Shown here piece by piece: positions 1 through 13,500 of a stretch of 64,000 bases of DNA (its first letter is position 1; each line of letters begins with the position of its first letter). Both the position numbers and the translations under genes were made by a program. Under the pieces are notes generated by a model. The model made no database searches, was not told where the DNA came from, and was given only the letters and a program-made list of their open reading frames with translations. The DNA is from VRUE01 sp963718775 (lineage in GTDB: Bacteria; Actinomycetota; Thermoleophilia; Solirubrobacterales; 70-9). Location: contig OY970377.1 in NCBI GenBank assembly GCA_963718775.1, forward strand, positions 1 through 64,000, in the 5' to 3' direction.

Positions 1-335
1 GTCGAGCGCTTCCACGACGCGGCTGCGGCGCAGGCGGCCGAGCAGCACTTCAACCGCCTCTTCGTGCGAGCGCCAGGCGCCGGACGAGGTCGAGGATCTC
101 GACCTGGCGCCCTTCCTGGGCGACAACGGCGGCCCGGTCCACCTGCCGGCGCTGATGGCCGGGCGCCTTCGAGATCAGCTCCAGCGAGGCCCGGCGCCTG
201 ATCAAGCAGGGCGGCGCAAAGCTCGACGGCGAGCCGATCCCGTCCGATACACTGGATCTGGCGCCAGCCGAGCTCGACGGGCGTGTCCTGCAGGTCGGCA
301 AGCGTCGCTTCCGCCGCCTTCGGGTCGACGGCTAG
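1..335 (+). pseudogene. tyrS: Tyrosyl-tRNA synthetase, C-terminal fragment with frameshifts
   Basis: Only the end of the gene is in the window. Read across three frames it gives AEQHFNRLFV, then a segment containing DLAPFLGDNGGPVHLPAL, then SSSEARRLIKQGGAKLDG and a final stretch ending KRRFRRLRVDG before TAG at 333-335. This is the C-terminal linker and S4-like RNA-binding domain that follows the catalytic core of bacterial TyrRS, which charges tRNA-Tyr. Two breaks are needed, near 66-75 and near 160. Several neighbours carry similar single-base breaks, so a consensus error is more likely than real decay. The stop overlaps the candidate rRNA promoter. Confidence 0.7.
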
Positions 336-361
336 GCAAACCGCCGCCGTAGCGCTATACT
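333..361 (+). promoter_or_regulatory. Candidate rRNA operon promoter
   Basis: A TATACT hexamer at 356-361 lies 17 bp after TAGGCA (333-338), which matches the -35 consensus at four of six positions. It sits between the tyrS stop and the 16S leader. The -35 is weak, so the call rests mainly on position. Confidence 0.35.
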
Positions 362-619
362 CCTTCGTCCCTCTGGGCGAGGCCCGGTGCCTGGCCCATG
401 CGTGAAGAGCGGCGAGTCCCGTCGCCAAGGCGCAGCGGTCTTTGAAAACTGAGCAGCGTGCACCCCGCGGACATTCGTGTCTGTGGAGATGTTTGAGCCC
501 GATCCACTCGGTGCGCCAGCGCGCCGGGTGGTCTGATTTACCCGTCATGCCGGTCGCCGAGTATGTGTACCCGGCGATTTGCAATTTGCCAGGCATGACA
601 ACTCTCTGTAAGAAGTACC
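362..619 (+). other. 16S rRNA leader, no protein gene
   Basis: This stretch between the candidate promoter and the mature 16S has no credible coding sequence. It holds the left arm of the 16S processing stem (437-460) and a segment around 584-600 containing TTGCCAGGCATGACA, which could be an antitermination or second promoter region. I could not assign it further. Confidence 0.5.
437..460 (+). other. 16S rRNA processing stem, left arm
   Basis: The arm around TTTGAAAACTGAGCAGCGTG is nearly the reverse complement of 2223-2246 (TACGCTGCTCAGTTTTGAGA and the bases after it), on the other side of the 16S gene. Flanking stems of this kind are RNase III-type processing sites in bacterial pre-rRNA. 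Confidence 0.7.
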
Positions 620-2166
<1,547 letters not shown>

Positions 2167-2389
2167 TAGGGAGATTTCTCTAGAACGTCGACCGGGCTCC
2201 CCAGTGGCTATATGTCACTGGGTACGCTGCTCAGTTTTGAGAGACCGCCAACGGCAGTCAGCCGTTGTGTGCGCCTCGGTGGACCTTGAAAACTGTACAA
2301 GGCCAATAAACGAAATTCACACTATTACTGTGTGAATTTCTTGGGTAATTTAATTATGACCCGCACACTTGTGTGCGGGTTGCTCACCG
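2167..2389 (+). other. 16S-23S internal spacer without tRNA genes
   Basis: The 223-nt spacer holds no tRNA-like cloverleaf. It carries the right arm of the 16S processing stem (2223-2246), the left arm of the 23S stem (2278-2309), a strong hairpin at 2312-2340 (GAAATTCACAC with its complement) and a second at about 2359-2382 (ACCCGCACAC with GTGTGCGGGT). Confidence 0.75.
2278..2309 (+). other. 23S rRNA processing stem, left arm
   Basis: The arm (GGTGGACCTTGAAAACTGTA onward) is nearly the reverse complement of 5404-5435 just after 23S, with only a few mismatches over about 32 nt. This is the expected pre-23S processing stem. Confidence 0.75.
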
Positions 2390-5388
<2,999 letters not shown>

Positions 5389-5403
5389 TGTTTATTACTT
5401 ACC

Positions 5404-5435
5404 TTTGCGGCCTTGTGCGGTTTTCAAGCTCCACC
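5404..5435 (+). other. 23S rRNA processing stem, right arm
   Basis: It pairs with 2278-2309 across the 23S gene (TTTGCGGCCTTGTGCGGTTT onward), and lies between 23S and 5S. Confidence 0.72.
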
Positions 5436-5455
5436 GGGGCGGTTGTCTCGCAAAT

Positions 5456-5574
5456 TTCCGGTGGTGCATAGCGAAAGGGAAACACCTCTTCCCATTCCGA
5501 ACAGAGCAGTTAAGCCTTTCAGCGCCGATGGTACTTGGGGGGCAACCCCCTGGGAGAGTAGGTCGCCGCCGGTT
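5456..5574 (+). rRNA. rrf: 5S ribosomal RNA
   Basis: The segment contains the typical AACACCTCTTCCCATTCCGA and GAACAGAGCAGTTAAGCC core and the GGGAGAGTAGGTCGCCGCC 3' strand. Its 5' CCGGTGGT pairs with the 3' GCCGCCGG to close helix I. Length is about 119 nt. It is the last gene of the 16S-23S-5S operon. Confidence 0.95.
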
Positions 5575-5575
5575 T

Positions 5576-6713
5576 TTACTTAGGTTCCTGAGCCCGACCC
5601 GCCCGGTCGGGCTCGTTTGTTTTGGGGCAGAGCGGCGCTTGAGGAAGCGGTCTCAGGCGCTGTTCGTACAGCGCTGGATCGACGTTCCAGCTCTGCGTGT
5701 GTCCCGCTTGTGGCACCGCGTAGTAGGTGACCCAATCGGGCAGCTCCTCGGCGAATTCTTCGCTCGTCTCGATCGGGATCACCTCGTCTTCGTCGCCGTG
5801 GAAGAGCAGGATCGGGAGGTGGAAGTCCTCCGGGTGCTCGAGGGCGTTGAGGCTGTCCCAGTCGGCGTCGATTCGGGCGTCGATCGCCCACTCGACGGGC
5901 AGGGCGAAGAAGCCGGGAAGGTCCATGCGTTCGGCGTTGAACTCGAGGATCGCCTTCCAGTCGAGGGCTGGGGCGTCGAGGACGAGCGCGTCGACACGAC
6001 TCGCGAGCGGGGATTCTCCATGAATTGGGTGATCAGCGCACCGCCCATCGAGTAGCCGATCAGGACGAGGCGGCGAGGCGCCGTGGTCGAGGGCGTAGCG
6101 GGCGGCGGCCTCGAGGTCGCGCCACTCGGTCTGTCCCTGGTGGTGGAGGCCGTCGGGACTGCTTGGGGCGCCGAGGTCGTCACGGTAGGAGATCGTCAGC
6201 GAGGGCAGCCCGGCGCGGTGCAGGAGCGGGGAGCGATGCGCAGGCCGATCTCACGGTCGTCGTTGATGCCGTGGACGATGATCGCCCAGGTGTCGGCCTG
6301 GTCGAGCGGGGTATTAGCCAGGCGGGCATCGGGCCGAGCTCGCTCGGGCACCTCGACGGTCCGGAAGGGGAGGCCGCGGGCTTCGCGTGGGTCGCCCGAG
6401 TAGACATTGCTTTCGAAGCCGGCCTCGAGGCCGGGGACGAGGTAGCCGCGCACCTCGCTGAGGCGGCGCGTGACCGAGTCGTCGTCTTCGCGAAGGATCG
6501 GCCCAACCACCGCGTGGCCGGCCTCCCAGACGAGCCCGTAGATAGCCCGGGCGCGACGCGGCTTCCGAGCTGGAGAGCACGATGCGGTCCGTGGATACCG
6601 CTTCGACCTCGACCTCCTCGGGACCAGGGCGAGTGATCGGGCACGACGACGAAGGAGGAGAAGTGCCAGCTGATCGCCGCGCCGACCACGAGCGCGACGA
6701 GCAGCCCAACCAC
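5576..6713 (-). pseudogene. Alpha/beta hydrolase with N-terminal membrane anchor, several frameshifts
   Basis: Three minus-strand frames together give one protein. It begins with a membrane segment (GLLVALVVGAAISWHFSSFV), continues with an alpha/beta hydrolase strand (TWAIIVHGINDDR), and ends with LPILLFHGDEDEVIPIETSE and AVPQAGHTQSWNVDP, which supply the late Asp and His of a Ser-Asp-His triad. A stretch reading GYSMGGALI in another frame is the nucleophile elbow. This resembles YqiA/BAAT-like esterases, but the substrate is unknown. At least three indels break it. The chosen start is a GTG at 6713, because the frame is closed just upstream. Confidence 0.6.
5590..5623 (+). terminator. rRNA operon terminator
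   Basis: A perfect 10-bp stem (GAGCCCGACC with GGTCGGGCTC) around a 5-nt loop is followed by GTTTGTTTT, a typical intrinsic terminator. It lies inside the tail of the hydrolase gene on the other strand and could act in both directions. Confidence 0.85.
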
Positions 6714-6754
6714 GCCGCCGACCAGCCACTTGTGACGGCGGCAGCCGCGCCCGC

Positions 6755-6964
6755 TCAGGCCACCTCAGTGGCGGCTGGCGAGGGCGCGGTCGGCGCTGCG
6801 TCGCTCGGGCGCTGCGAGCGGGGTACGGGCGATGGCGGGACTCGCAGCTTGGCGCGGCCCTGCCGGCCGGCTCCAGCCCGTACTCGCCAAGCGTGGCGAA
6901 GTCGATCATCAGGTCGACCGCGTCGGCTGATTCGCTCTGTGAGTGTTTGCTTAGAATCGAACAT
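6755..6964 (-). pseudogene. Small unknown ORF, probably frameshifted
   Basis: An ATG at 6964 opens MFDSKQTLTE; a neighbouring frame then gives SADAVDLMIDFATLGEYGLE, and the first frame ends PSDAAPTAPSPAATEVA at a TGA. The middle looks coding while the flanks need two compensating indels. I do not recognise the family. It lies between two broken hydrolase genes on the same strand. Confidence 0.3.
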
Positions 6965-6975
6965 AGGTTCGTAAT

Positions 6976-7983
6976 CTAGGGGCCCTTGCGGACGGCTTCC
7001 CGATTCTGCACCTGCTTTTGCAATTCGTGCCTGGACGCGGCCGTTTTCGCCTCGGCGCGAGGTGCGAAGCCAAGGACGAGCGCGGCTGTCTCGGCCGGCT
7101 TCTCGACGTTTGGCGAGTGCCCGGCGCCGCTGATCAGCTTCGTCTTGGCGCCCGGCACGATGGCCCGGTATTCGGCAAGTCGCTCGGCTGGGTCTTCGAT
7201 GATCTGCTCCTCGGCGCCCATGATCACCAGCAATGGCTTGCCGGTTTCCTCCATCCGCCGGTCCAGCGGCTCTTCCTTGGTGTAGTCGTCGAAGCCGCTG
7301 GCCGAGTCGTCGTAGGCGCTGAAGGTCATCCGATCGACGTCCTCGACGAATTCGTCGGGGACCTCGAAGCCGGGTGCGAAGGCGACCTCGAGGCCCTTCC
7401 TCGACGGCGAAGTCGGGCTTGATCCGCCAGAACGCCTCGCCGATCACCGGCGCGAAGCCGAGCTGGGCGACGAGCCCGAGATCGCCGTCTTCGTGTGTCG
7501 GCGGCGTGTCGACGATCACGACGCGATTGACGAGTTGCGGCGACTGCTGGGCAAGGGCAACGGCGACACCGCCGCCCAGCGAGTGGCCGACGACCTCGGC
7601 GTCGCGCACGCCGAGCTTGCCCGAGGGCTTCGGCGACGAGGTCGGCCTGGTTGGAGACCGAGTAGCCGGAGGTCGGCTTCTCGGAGCCGCCGTGGCCGAG
7701 CAGGTCGATCGCGACGACCCGGTGGGCGCGGGCGAGCCGCGGGATCATCCCGTCCCAGTAGTTGATCGCGCAGGTGAAGCAGTGGATCAGGACGATCGGG
7801 CGGCCGTCGCGGGGCCCGCGTTCGATCGACCTCGAGGTCGCCGCCGGCGAGCTGGAGGATCCGCCCGCCCGGTTCGGTCACGCCCGCGGCCTTGGTTTCG
7901 TGATCGACGCTGAGGGCGTTGAGCCCGAGCAGCACGACGAGAGCCGCCACAACGCCGATCAGGATCTTCCAGCCTCTCCGCAT
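6976..7983 (-). pseudogene. Alpha/beta hydrolase with N-terminal membrane anchor, frameshifted
   Basis: The start at 7983 gives MRRGWKILIGVVAALVVLLG, a membrane anchor or uncleaved signal. Later frames supply HRVVAIDLLGHGGSEKP, the nucleophile elbow VVGHSLGGGVAVALA (Ser in GHSLGG), the acid region LLVIMGAEEQIIEDP, and ISGAGHSPNVEKP with the catalytic His. That is a complete alpha/beta hydrolase order of the prolyl-aminopeptidase/epoxide-hydrolase type, but spread over several frames. It is divergent from murA, whose start is 26 bp away. With the indels corrected it would be about 330 residues. The substrate cannot be told from sequence. Confidence 0.65.
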
Positions 7984-8008
7984 GCCGGTCGTTACCCTAG
8001 CCGGAACC

Positions 8009-9308
8009 ATGGAGAAATTCGTCATCCAAGGCGGCGCGCCGCTCTCGGGCGAGCTGACCGTCGCCGGCAACAAGAACGCGGCGCTGCCGATCCTCGCCGC
8101 CTGCCTGCTCACCGAGGAGGAGCTGCTACTCGACCGGGTGCCGCGGATCCGCGACACGGAAGCGCAGATCGCGCTGCTCGAGCGGCTCGGGGTCGAGGCC
8201 GAGTGGGTGGCCGACAACAGCGTCCGCCTCTGCGCCGCCGGGGTCTCCGACGTGGTCGGTCGACGAGGAGCTCTCCAAGCAGATCCGCGCCTCGTTCCTG
8301 CTCGCCGGCCCGCTGCTCGCCCGCTTCGGCGAGGCGAGGATGCCGCCACCCGGTGGCGACTTCATCGGCCGCCGTCGCCTCGACGCCCACCTCGACGCCT
8401 TCAAGGATCTCGGCGCCAAGGTCGACGGCGACCGATGGATCGAGCTCTCGGCGCCCTCGTCCGGACTCTGCCCGTGCCACATCTTCATGGACGAGCCCTC
8501 GGTGATGGGAACCGAGAACGCGCTGATGGCAGCGGCGCTGACTCCGGGGCCGACGACGATCTCCAATGCCGCCAGCGAGCCACACGTCCAGGACCTCGCC
8601 CGGTTGCTGAGTGCGATGGGCGCTCAGGTCGACGGGATCGGCTCCAACGTGATGACCGTCCACGGCCGCGACCGCCTCGGTGGCGCCGAGCACACGATCT
8701 GCGCCGACCACATCGAGGTCGGCAGCTTCATGGCCCTGGCCGCCGCCACCGGTGGTGAGCTGCGCATCCGCGACGTCGAGCCGGCTGACCTGCTGATGGT
8801 GCGGCGTCAGTTCCGGCGCCTCGGCCTGCGCTCGGAGATCGAGGGCAACGACGTGATCGTGCCGCCTGAGCAGCAACTGCGTATCCAGGCCGATCTCGGC
8901 GACGCGATCCCGAAGATCGAGGACGGCCCCTGGCCGGCCTTCCCAGCCGACCTCACCTCGATCGCGCTGGCCCTCGCCACCCAGGCCGACGGCGAGATCC
9001 TGATCTTCGAGAAGATGTTCGAGAACCGTCTCTTCTTCGTCGACAAGCTCGTCGCGATGGGCGCTCGGATCACGTTGTGCGATCCCCACAGGGCGATCGT
9101 CAGCGGTCCGAGCCGGCTTCACGGCGAACGCGTCGAGAGCCCCGACATCCGCGCCGGGATGGCGATGCTCATCGCCGCTCTGGCGGCGGACGGCACGTCG
9201 GAGATCGGCAACATCCGCCAGATCGACCGCGGCTACGAGCAGATCGACGAGCGCCTGCGCGGGCTCGGCGCCCAGATTGAACGGGTCTCGTCAGAGGTCC
9301 CTGCCTAG
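8009..9308 (+). CDS. murA: UDP-N-acetylglucosamine 1-carboxyvinyltransferase (frameshift near 8258)
   Basis: MurA transfers enolpyruvate from PEP to UDP-GlcNAc, the first committed step of peptidoglycan synthesis, in the cytoplasm. The start MEKFVIQGGAPLSGELTVAG contains the usual GNKNAALPIL. The later frame carries PPPGGDFIGRRRLDAHL and the C-terminal GARITLCDPHRAIVSGP. One extra base at about 8257-8259 (in GTCGGTCGAC) breaks the frame; removing it gives 432 residues, the normal length. The residue that is Cys115 in E. coli is Asp here (codon 8358-8360), as in mycobacteria and chlamydia, which predicts intrinsic fosfomycin resistance. It is followed at 37 bp by the histidine operon. Confidence 0.93.
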
Positions 9309-9344
9309 CAGGGCTTTCGTCACGGCTCTCGTAAGGTCCGGCGG

Positions 9345-10340
9345 ATGATCCATCGCATTCCCCCAGGTACCCGGGACGTGCTGCCCGATGAGATGCGCGA
9401 GCTGCGCCGCCTGCACCTGGCGATGATCGAGGTCTTCGAGAGTCGCGGCTACGGCGAGGTCTCGACCCCGGCGATCGAGTACGACGAGGTGCTTGCCCGC
9501 GGCGACGGTCGTACGGCCGCCAGCGCCTACCGCTTCTTCGACGAGCGCGGCGACCTGCTCGCCCTGCGCTCCGACATGACCGTGCCGATCGCGCGGCTCG
9601 TCGCCAGCCGCTACGCCGACGCAGAGCCGCCATTGCGCCTCTGCTACCTGGCTAACGCCTTCCGGGCCGTGCGCCCTCAGCGCGGCCAGATGCGTGAGTT
9701 CGCCCAGGCTGGGGTCGAGCTGATCGGCGCCCCGGCGCCGGACGGGACCGCCGAGGTGGTCGAGGTGCTGGAGGCGGCGCTCGACGCCGCGTCGCTCAAG
9801 CGGGCCGTGATCGGCCTCGGCGACGCCGACCTCTATCGCCAGCTTTTGGCGGAGTTCGGCATCGACGGCGAGGCGCGTAACTCGCTGCTCGCTCGCCTCG
9901 CCGCCCACGATCTCGTCGGCCTCGAGGTCGAGCTGTCCGAGCTGGACGGCGTCAGCGACGAGCAGGTGGCCACCTGCATGGCGCTTTCCCAGTTGCGTGG
10001 CGGTAAAGAGGTGCTCGAGGAGGCGCGCTCGCTGGGCGGCGCCGCGGTCGAGCGGGCCACGGCTCGGATCGGCGAGACCTTCGAGGCGCTCGAGGCTCGC
10101 GGGGCCGCCGAGCGCGTGCAGATCGATCTCGGCCTGCTGCGCGACCTCGGCTATTACAGCGGCGCCATCCTCGAGGTCTACGACCCGGCGCTCGGCCACG
10201 TGCTGGGTGGCGGCGGTCGCTACGACGAGCTGCTCAAGCGCTTCGGCGTCGACCTTCCCGCGGCGGGCTTCGCTCTTTACCTGGAGCGGGTCCACGTCGC
10301 CCAGATGGAGGAGGAGCCGCGCGGGGGTGACGCTTCATGA
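9345..10340 (+). CDS. hisZ: ATP phosphoribosyltransferase regulatory subunit
   Basis: This 331-residue protein is a HisRS-like class II aminoacyl-tRNA synthetase paralogue. It shows IPPGTRDVLPDE (motif 1 region), ALRSDMTVPIARLVASR, YLANAFRAVRPQRGQMREFAQAG (motif 2) and GGGGRYDELLKRFG (motif 3). It lacks the anticodon-binding domain of true HisRS and is directly followed by a short-form hisG, so the HisZ role is clear: it completes and regulates the hetero-octameric HisZ-HisG enzyme that starts histidine synthesis. Its end overlaps the hisG start by 4 nt, implying translational coupling. Confidence 0.93.
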   Translation: MIHRIPPGTRDVLPDEMRELRRLHLAMIEVFESRGYGEVSTPAIEYDEVLARGDGRTAASAYRFFDERGDLLALRSDMTVPIARLVASRYADAEPPLRLCYLANAFRAVRPQRGQMREFAQAGVELIGAPAPDGTAEVVEVLEAALDAASLKRAVIGLGDADLYRQLLAEFGIDGEARNSLLARLAAHDLVGLEVELSELDGVSDEQVATCMALSQLRGGKEVLEEARSLGGAAVERATARIGETFEALEARGAAERVQIDLGLLRDLGYYSGAILEVYDPALGHVLGGGGRYDELLKRFGVDLPAAGFALYLERVHVAQMEEEPRGGDAS

Positions 10341-11017
10341 GCGTCGCGGTTGCCGGCATGGGACACGCCAAGGCCGACGGGCCGCTGAAGCTGGCGGTGC
10401 CGCGTGGCGCCCTGCTCGGCGAAACGCTCGACGCCCTCGACGCGATCGGGATCGACACCAGCGAGGTGCGCGGCGAGTCGCGCTCGCTGATCTTCGAGAC
10501 CGAGGGGATAACGCTGGTGACGATGCGCCCGTCGGATGTGCCGACCTACGTCGAGGCCGGCGCCGCCGACGTCGGCATCACCGGCAAGGACGTCCTGCTG
10601 GAGCAGTCCGACCGGGTCGTCTACGAGTTGCTTGACCTCGGCTTCGGTCGCTGCCGCATGGTCCTCGCCGGCCGCGTGGGCGATGCGAGCCTCGGCGAGT
10701 CGCAGCGGCGCCTGGGCATGATGCGGATCGCGACCAAGTACCCCCGCACGGCGGAACGCCACTTCGAGGCGACCGGCCGTCAGGTCGAGGTGATCGAGGT
10801 CAAGGGTTCGATCGAGCTGGCGCCGCTGATCGGCCTCGCCGACGGCATCGTCGACCTGGTCGCCACGGGCCGAACCCTGAAGGAGAACGACCTCGAGGTC
10901 CGCGAGGAGATCGTCGAGTGCACGGCGAGGTTCGTCGCCAACCGCGTCGCCCACAAGCTGCGGGCGGCCGAGGTCGATGAGCTGACGGCGAAGCTGAGAG
11001 AGGGGGTGGCGCGGTGA
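10337..11017 (+). CDS. hisG: ATP phosphoribosyltransferase, short form
   Basis: HisG joins PRPP and ATP, the first step of histidine synthesis. The 226-residue length marks the short form that needs HisZ, encoded directly upstream. Visible family features are LKLAVPRGALLGETL at the N terminus, the periplasmic-binding-like stretch VEAGAADVGITGKDVL, and VKGSIELAPLIGLADGIVDL with VATGRTLKENDL, the PRPP-binding loop. The C-terminal ACT-like regulatory domain of the long form is absent. Stop and the next start overlap (GTGA at 11014), typical of this operon. Confidence 0.94.
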   Translation: MSVAVAGMGHAKADGPLKLAVPRGALLGETLDALDAIGIDTSEVRGESRSLIFETEGITLVTMRPSDVPTYVEAGAADVGITGKDVLLEQSDRVVYELLDLGFGRCRMVLAGRVGDASLGESQRRLGMMRIATKYPRTAERHFEATGRQVEVIEVKGSIELAPLIGLADGIVDLVATGRTLKENDLEVREEIVECTARFVANRVAHKLRAAEVDELTAKLREGVAR

Positions 11018-12291
11018 TAGGGATGCGCGAAGAGTGGGAGGGTGCTGCTCGTACCGCCGGGGGTATCCGTGCGTGGGTGGAGGGCGACGGGCACGAGGAC
11101 ATCATCGAGCGCGTAATCGAGATCGAGGAAAAGGTCCAGTGGGAAGGCGACCGAGCGGTGCTCGAGCTCACCAACCGGCTCGACGCCACGGATCGTCCCC
11201 TGACCTCGCTGCGAGTCGACCCGGAAGTCATAGCCCACGCTCTTGGGAACCTGGATGACGCCCTGAGGAGCTCGCTTGAGCTGGCGGCGGAGAACATCGC
11301 CGTCGTCGCCGAGGCGCAGGTCGATCGAGAGCGCCGCGCTGTCTCCCTGCCGCAGGGGCAAACCGTGACCGTCCGTGAGGTCCCCGTTGGCGCGGCGGGC
11401 CTTTACGCCCCGGGTGGTCGCGCCGCCTATCCGTCGAGCGTGCTGATGTGCGCGATTCCCGCCCGCGTAGCCGGTGTCGGGCGCGTGGCGCTGGCTACGC
11501 CGCCGGGGCCCGACGGAAAGCCGAGCCAGCTGGTCCTCGCCGCGGCAGCTCTATGTGGCGTGGACGAGGTCTACGCGATGGGTGGCGCCCAGGCCATCTG
11601 CGCGCTTGCCTGCGGTACCCAGACGATCGGTCGAGTCGACGTCATCGTTGGGCCGGGAAACCTCTGGGTCCAGGAGGCCAAGCGCAGGGTGTACGGGTTG
11701 GTGGGGCTCGATTCCTACGCTGGGCCTTCGGAGCTGATGGTCATTGCCGGCTCCGACACCGATCCTGAGTGGGCCGCGCTCGATCTTTGTGCTCAGGCGG
11801 AGCACGGTGGCGGAGGGCCGCTCCTGCTGGCCGCCGTCGAGGCCGACGTGCTCGAGGCGGTGGAGGCGGCGATCGATAGGGCGGCCACGGAGCGCGAGCT
11901 CGAAGACGCGCCTTTCTTCAGTGTCCGTGTGCCGAGCATCCGCGACGCGATCGATCTCGCCAACGCCTTCGCTCCCGAGCACCTGGCCTTGCTGACGGAG
12001 CCCGCGGCGCAGCTCGCCGAGCAGGCGACGACAGCTGGCTGTGTTTTCGTCGGCGGGCATAGCGCTACCGCTTTCGGCGACTACGTGGCGGGTTCGAATC
12101 ACGTCCTGCCGACCGGCGATGCGGGACGTTTTGCCGGCCCGCTCGGCCCTGGCACCTTCCGTCGCAGGATCTCCACCGTGGAGGTTCCGGCCGCCGCCGC
12201 GGCGAAGCTTGCCCCACACGTGGACATCCTCGCCCGGGCGGAGGGATTCCCCCTCCACGGCGAGTCGGCGATGATTAGGGCCAAGCGATGA
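11014..12291 (+). CDS. hisD: Histidinol dehydrogenase
   Basis: HisD oxidises L-histidinol to histidine in two NAD-linked steps. The 425-residue length is normal. Recognisable pieces are VPVGAAGLYAPGGRAAYPSS, the NAD region MGGAQAICALACGTQTIGRV, GPGNLWVQEAKR, the signature DSYAGPSELMVIA, the zinc and active-site block CAQAEHGGGG (Gln and His ligands), and FAPEHLALL near the C terminus. The start is GTG overlapping the hisG stop. The end overlaps the hisB start by 4 nt. Confidence 0.95.
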   Translation: MIGMREEWEGAARTAGGIRAWVEGDGHEDIIERVIEIEEKVQWEGDRAVLELTNRLDATDRPLTSLRVDPEVIAHALGNLDDALRSSLELAAENIAVVAEAQVDRERRAVSLPQGQTVTVREVPVGAAGLYAPGGRAAYPSSVLMCAIPARVAGVGRVALATPPGPDGKPSQLVLAAAALCGVDEVYAMGGAQAICALACGTQTIGRVDVIVGPGNLWVQEAKRRVYGLVGLDSYAGPSELMVIAGSDTDPEWAALDLCAQAEHGGGGPLLLAAVEADVLEAVEAAIDRAATERELEDAPFFSVRVPSIRDAIDLANAFAPEHLALLTEPAAQLAEQATTAGCVFVGGHSATAFGDYVAGSNHVLPTGDAGRFAGPLGPGTFRRRISTVEVPAAAAAKLAPHVDILARAEGFPLHGESAMIRAKR

Positions 12292-12878
12292 GCAGAACGG
12301 CGACAAGAGAGCGCAGCACCGCCGAGACCCAGATCCGGCTCTCACTCGACCTCGACGGGGGAGAGGCGAGCGCGGCTACCGGGGTCGGCTTTCTCGACCA
12401 CATGCTCGACCTGCTCGCTCGTCACGGCAAGCTCGGCCTGCAGGTCGAGGCCAACGGCGACCTGGAGACCGGCGCCCACCACACGGTCGAGGACGTCGGC
12501 ATCGTGCTCGGCCAGGCGCTCGACGAGGCGCTTGGCGACCGAACTGGGATCCGCCGCTACGGCTCGGCCGTGGTGCCGATGGACGAGTCGCTGGCCGAGT
12601 GCGCGATCGACATCTCCGGCCGGCCGCTCTGCGTCTTCGACGCCGACCTGCCGACGACCTCGATCGCCGGCTTCGACACCGAGCTGGCCGAGGAGTTCTT
12701 CCGCGCTGTCGCCAACAGCGCCAAGCTGACCCTGCACGTCTCGGTCCGCTACGGCACCAACGCCCACCACATGATCGAGGCTTGCTTCAAGGCCTTCGCC
12801 CGCGCCCTGCGGGTTGCCGTCTCGGTCGACCCCGAGGAGAGCGGCGTGCCCTCGACCAAGGGAACGCTCAGTGAGTAA
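12288..12878 (+). CDS. hisB: Imidazoleglycerol-phosphate dehydratase
   Basis: Monofunctional HisB of 196 residues, without the N-terminal phosphatase domain of enterobacteria. It dehydrates imidazoleglycerol phosphate to imidazoleacetol phosphate. The paired manganese-binding motifs are present: GFLDHMLDLLARHG with GAHHTVEDVGIVLG, and later NAHHMIEACFKAFARAL. No hisC (aminotransferase) lies beside it, so that step must be encoded elsewhere. It overlaps hisH by 8 nt. Confidence 0.95.
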   Translation: MSRTATRERSTAETQIRLSLDLDGGEASAATGVGFLDHMLDLLARHGKLGLQVEANGDLETGAHHTVEDVGIVLGQALDEALGDRTGIRRYGSAVVPMDESLAECAIDISGRPLCVFDADLPTTSIAGFDTELAEEFFRAVANSAKLTLHVSVRYGTNAHHMIEACFKAFARALRVAVSVDPEESGVPSTKGTLSE

Positions 12879-13500
12879 CGCGCGGATCTGCATCCTCGAT
12901 TACGGCATGGGCAACCTGCGCTCGGTCGAGAAGGCGCTCGAGCACGTCGGCGCGACGGCGACGATCGCCAGCGACGCGGCGACGATCCGCGCTGCCGACG
13001 GCCTGATCCTGCCCGGCGTCGGCGCCTTCCCACGGGCGATGGAGGGTGTGCGCGAGCTTGGCCTCGATGCGTTGATCGCCGAGCAACGCGACGCCGGTGT
13101 GCCGATCCTCGGCATCTGCCTCGGCCTACAGCTGCTCTTCGACTCGACCACCGAGCTGGGCGGGGCCGAGGGCCTCGGCCTGCTTTCGGGTGAGGTCGAC
13201 GTCCTCGATGCGCCCGGCCTCAAGATCCCTCACATCGGCTGGTCGCCGGTGCGCTGGGAGAAGCAGTCGCGGCTCGCCGAGGGGATCGACTCCGAGACGC
13301 CCTTCTACCTCGTCCACTCCTTCGCGCCCCAGCCGGGCCCGGATGACCTGCTCGGCAGCGCCGCCTACGGCGCCCGCTTCGCCTGCGCGGCGGAGCGCGA
13401 CAACGTCTTCGGCGTCCAGTTCCACCCCGAGAAGTCGAGCAGCGCCGGCCTGCGCCTGCTCTCCAACTTCGCCGGAATCTGCGCCTCCGTCCCGGCGTGA
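12871..13500 (+). CDS. hisH: Imidazole glycerol phosphate synthase, glutaminase subunit
   Basis: Class I glutamine amidotransferase that feeds ammonia to HisF. The 209-residue protein begins at GTG 12871 (VSNARICILDYGMGNL); an earlier in-frame ATG would run far into hisB. The triad is visible: Cys in GICLGLQLLFD, and His and Glu in FGVQFHPEKSS. The oxyanion region PGVGAFPRAM is also present. hisF lies two genes downstream rather than adjacent, with hisA between them. Confidence 0.95.
   Translation: MSNARICILDYGMGNLRSVEKALEHVGATATIASDAATIRAADGLILPGVGAFPRAMEGVRELGLDALIAEQRDAGVPILGICLGLQLLFDSTTELGGAEGLGLLSGEVDVLDAPGLKIPHIGWSPVRWEKQSRLAEGIDSETPFYLVHSFAPQPGPDDLLGSAAYGARFACAAERDNVFGVQFHPEKSSSAGLRLLSNFAGICASVPA

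Noticed and set aside
2167..2389. tRNA genes in the 16S-23S spacer
   Set aside because: No cloverleaf with a GTTCGA-type T arm is present; the hairpins seen are processing stems.
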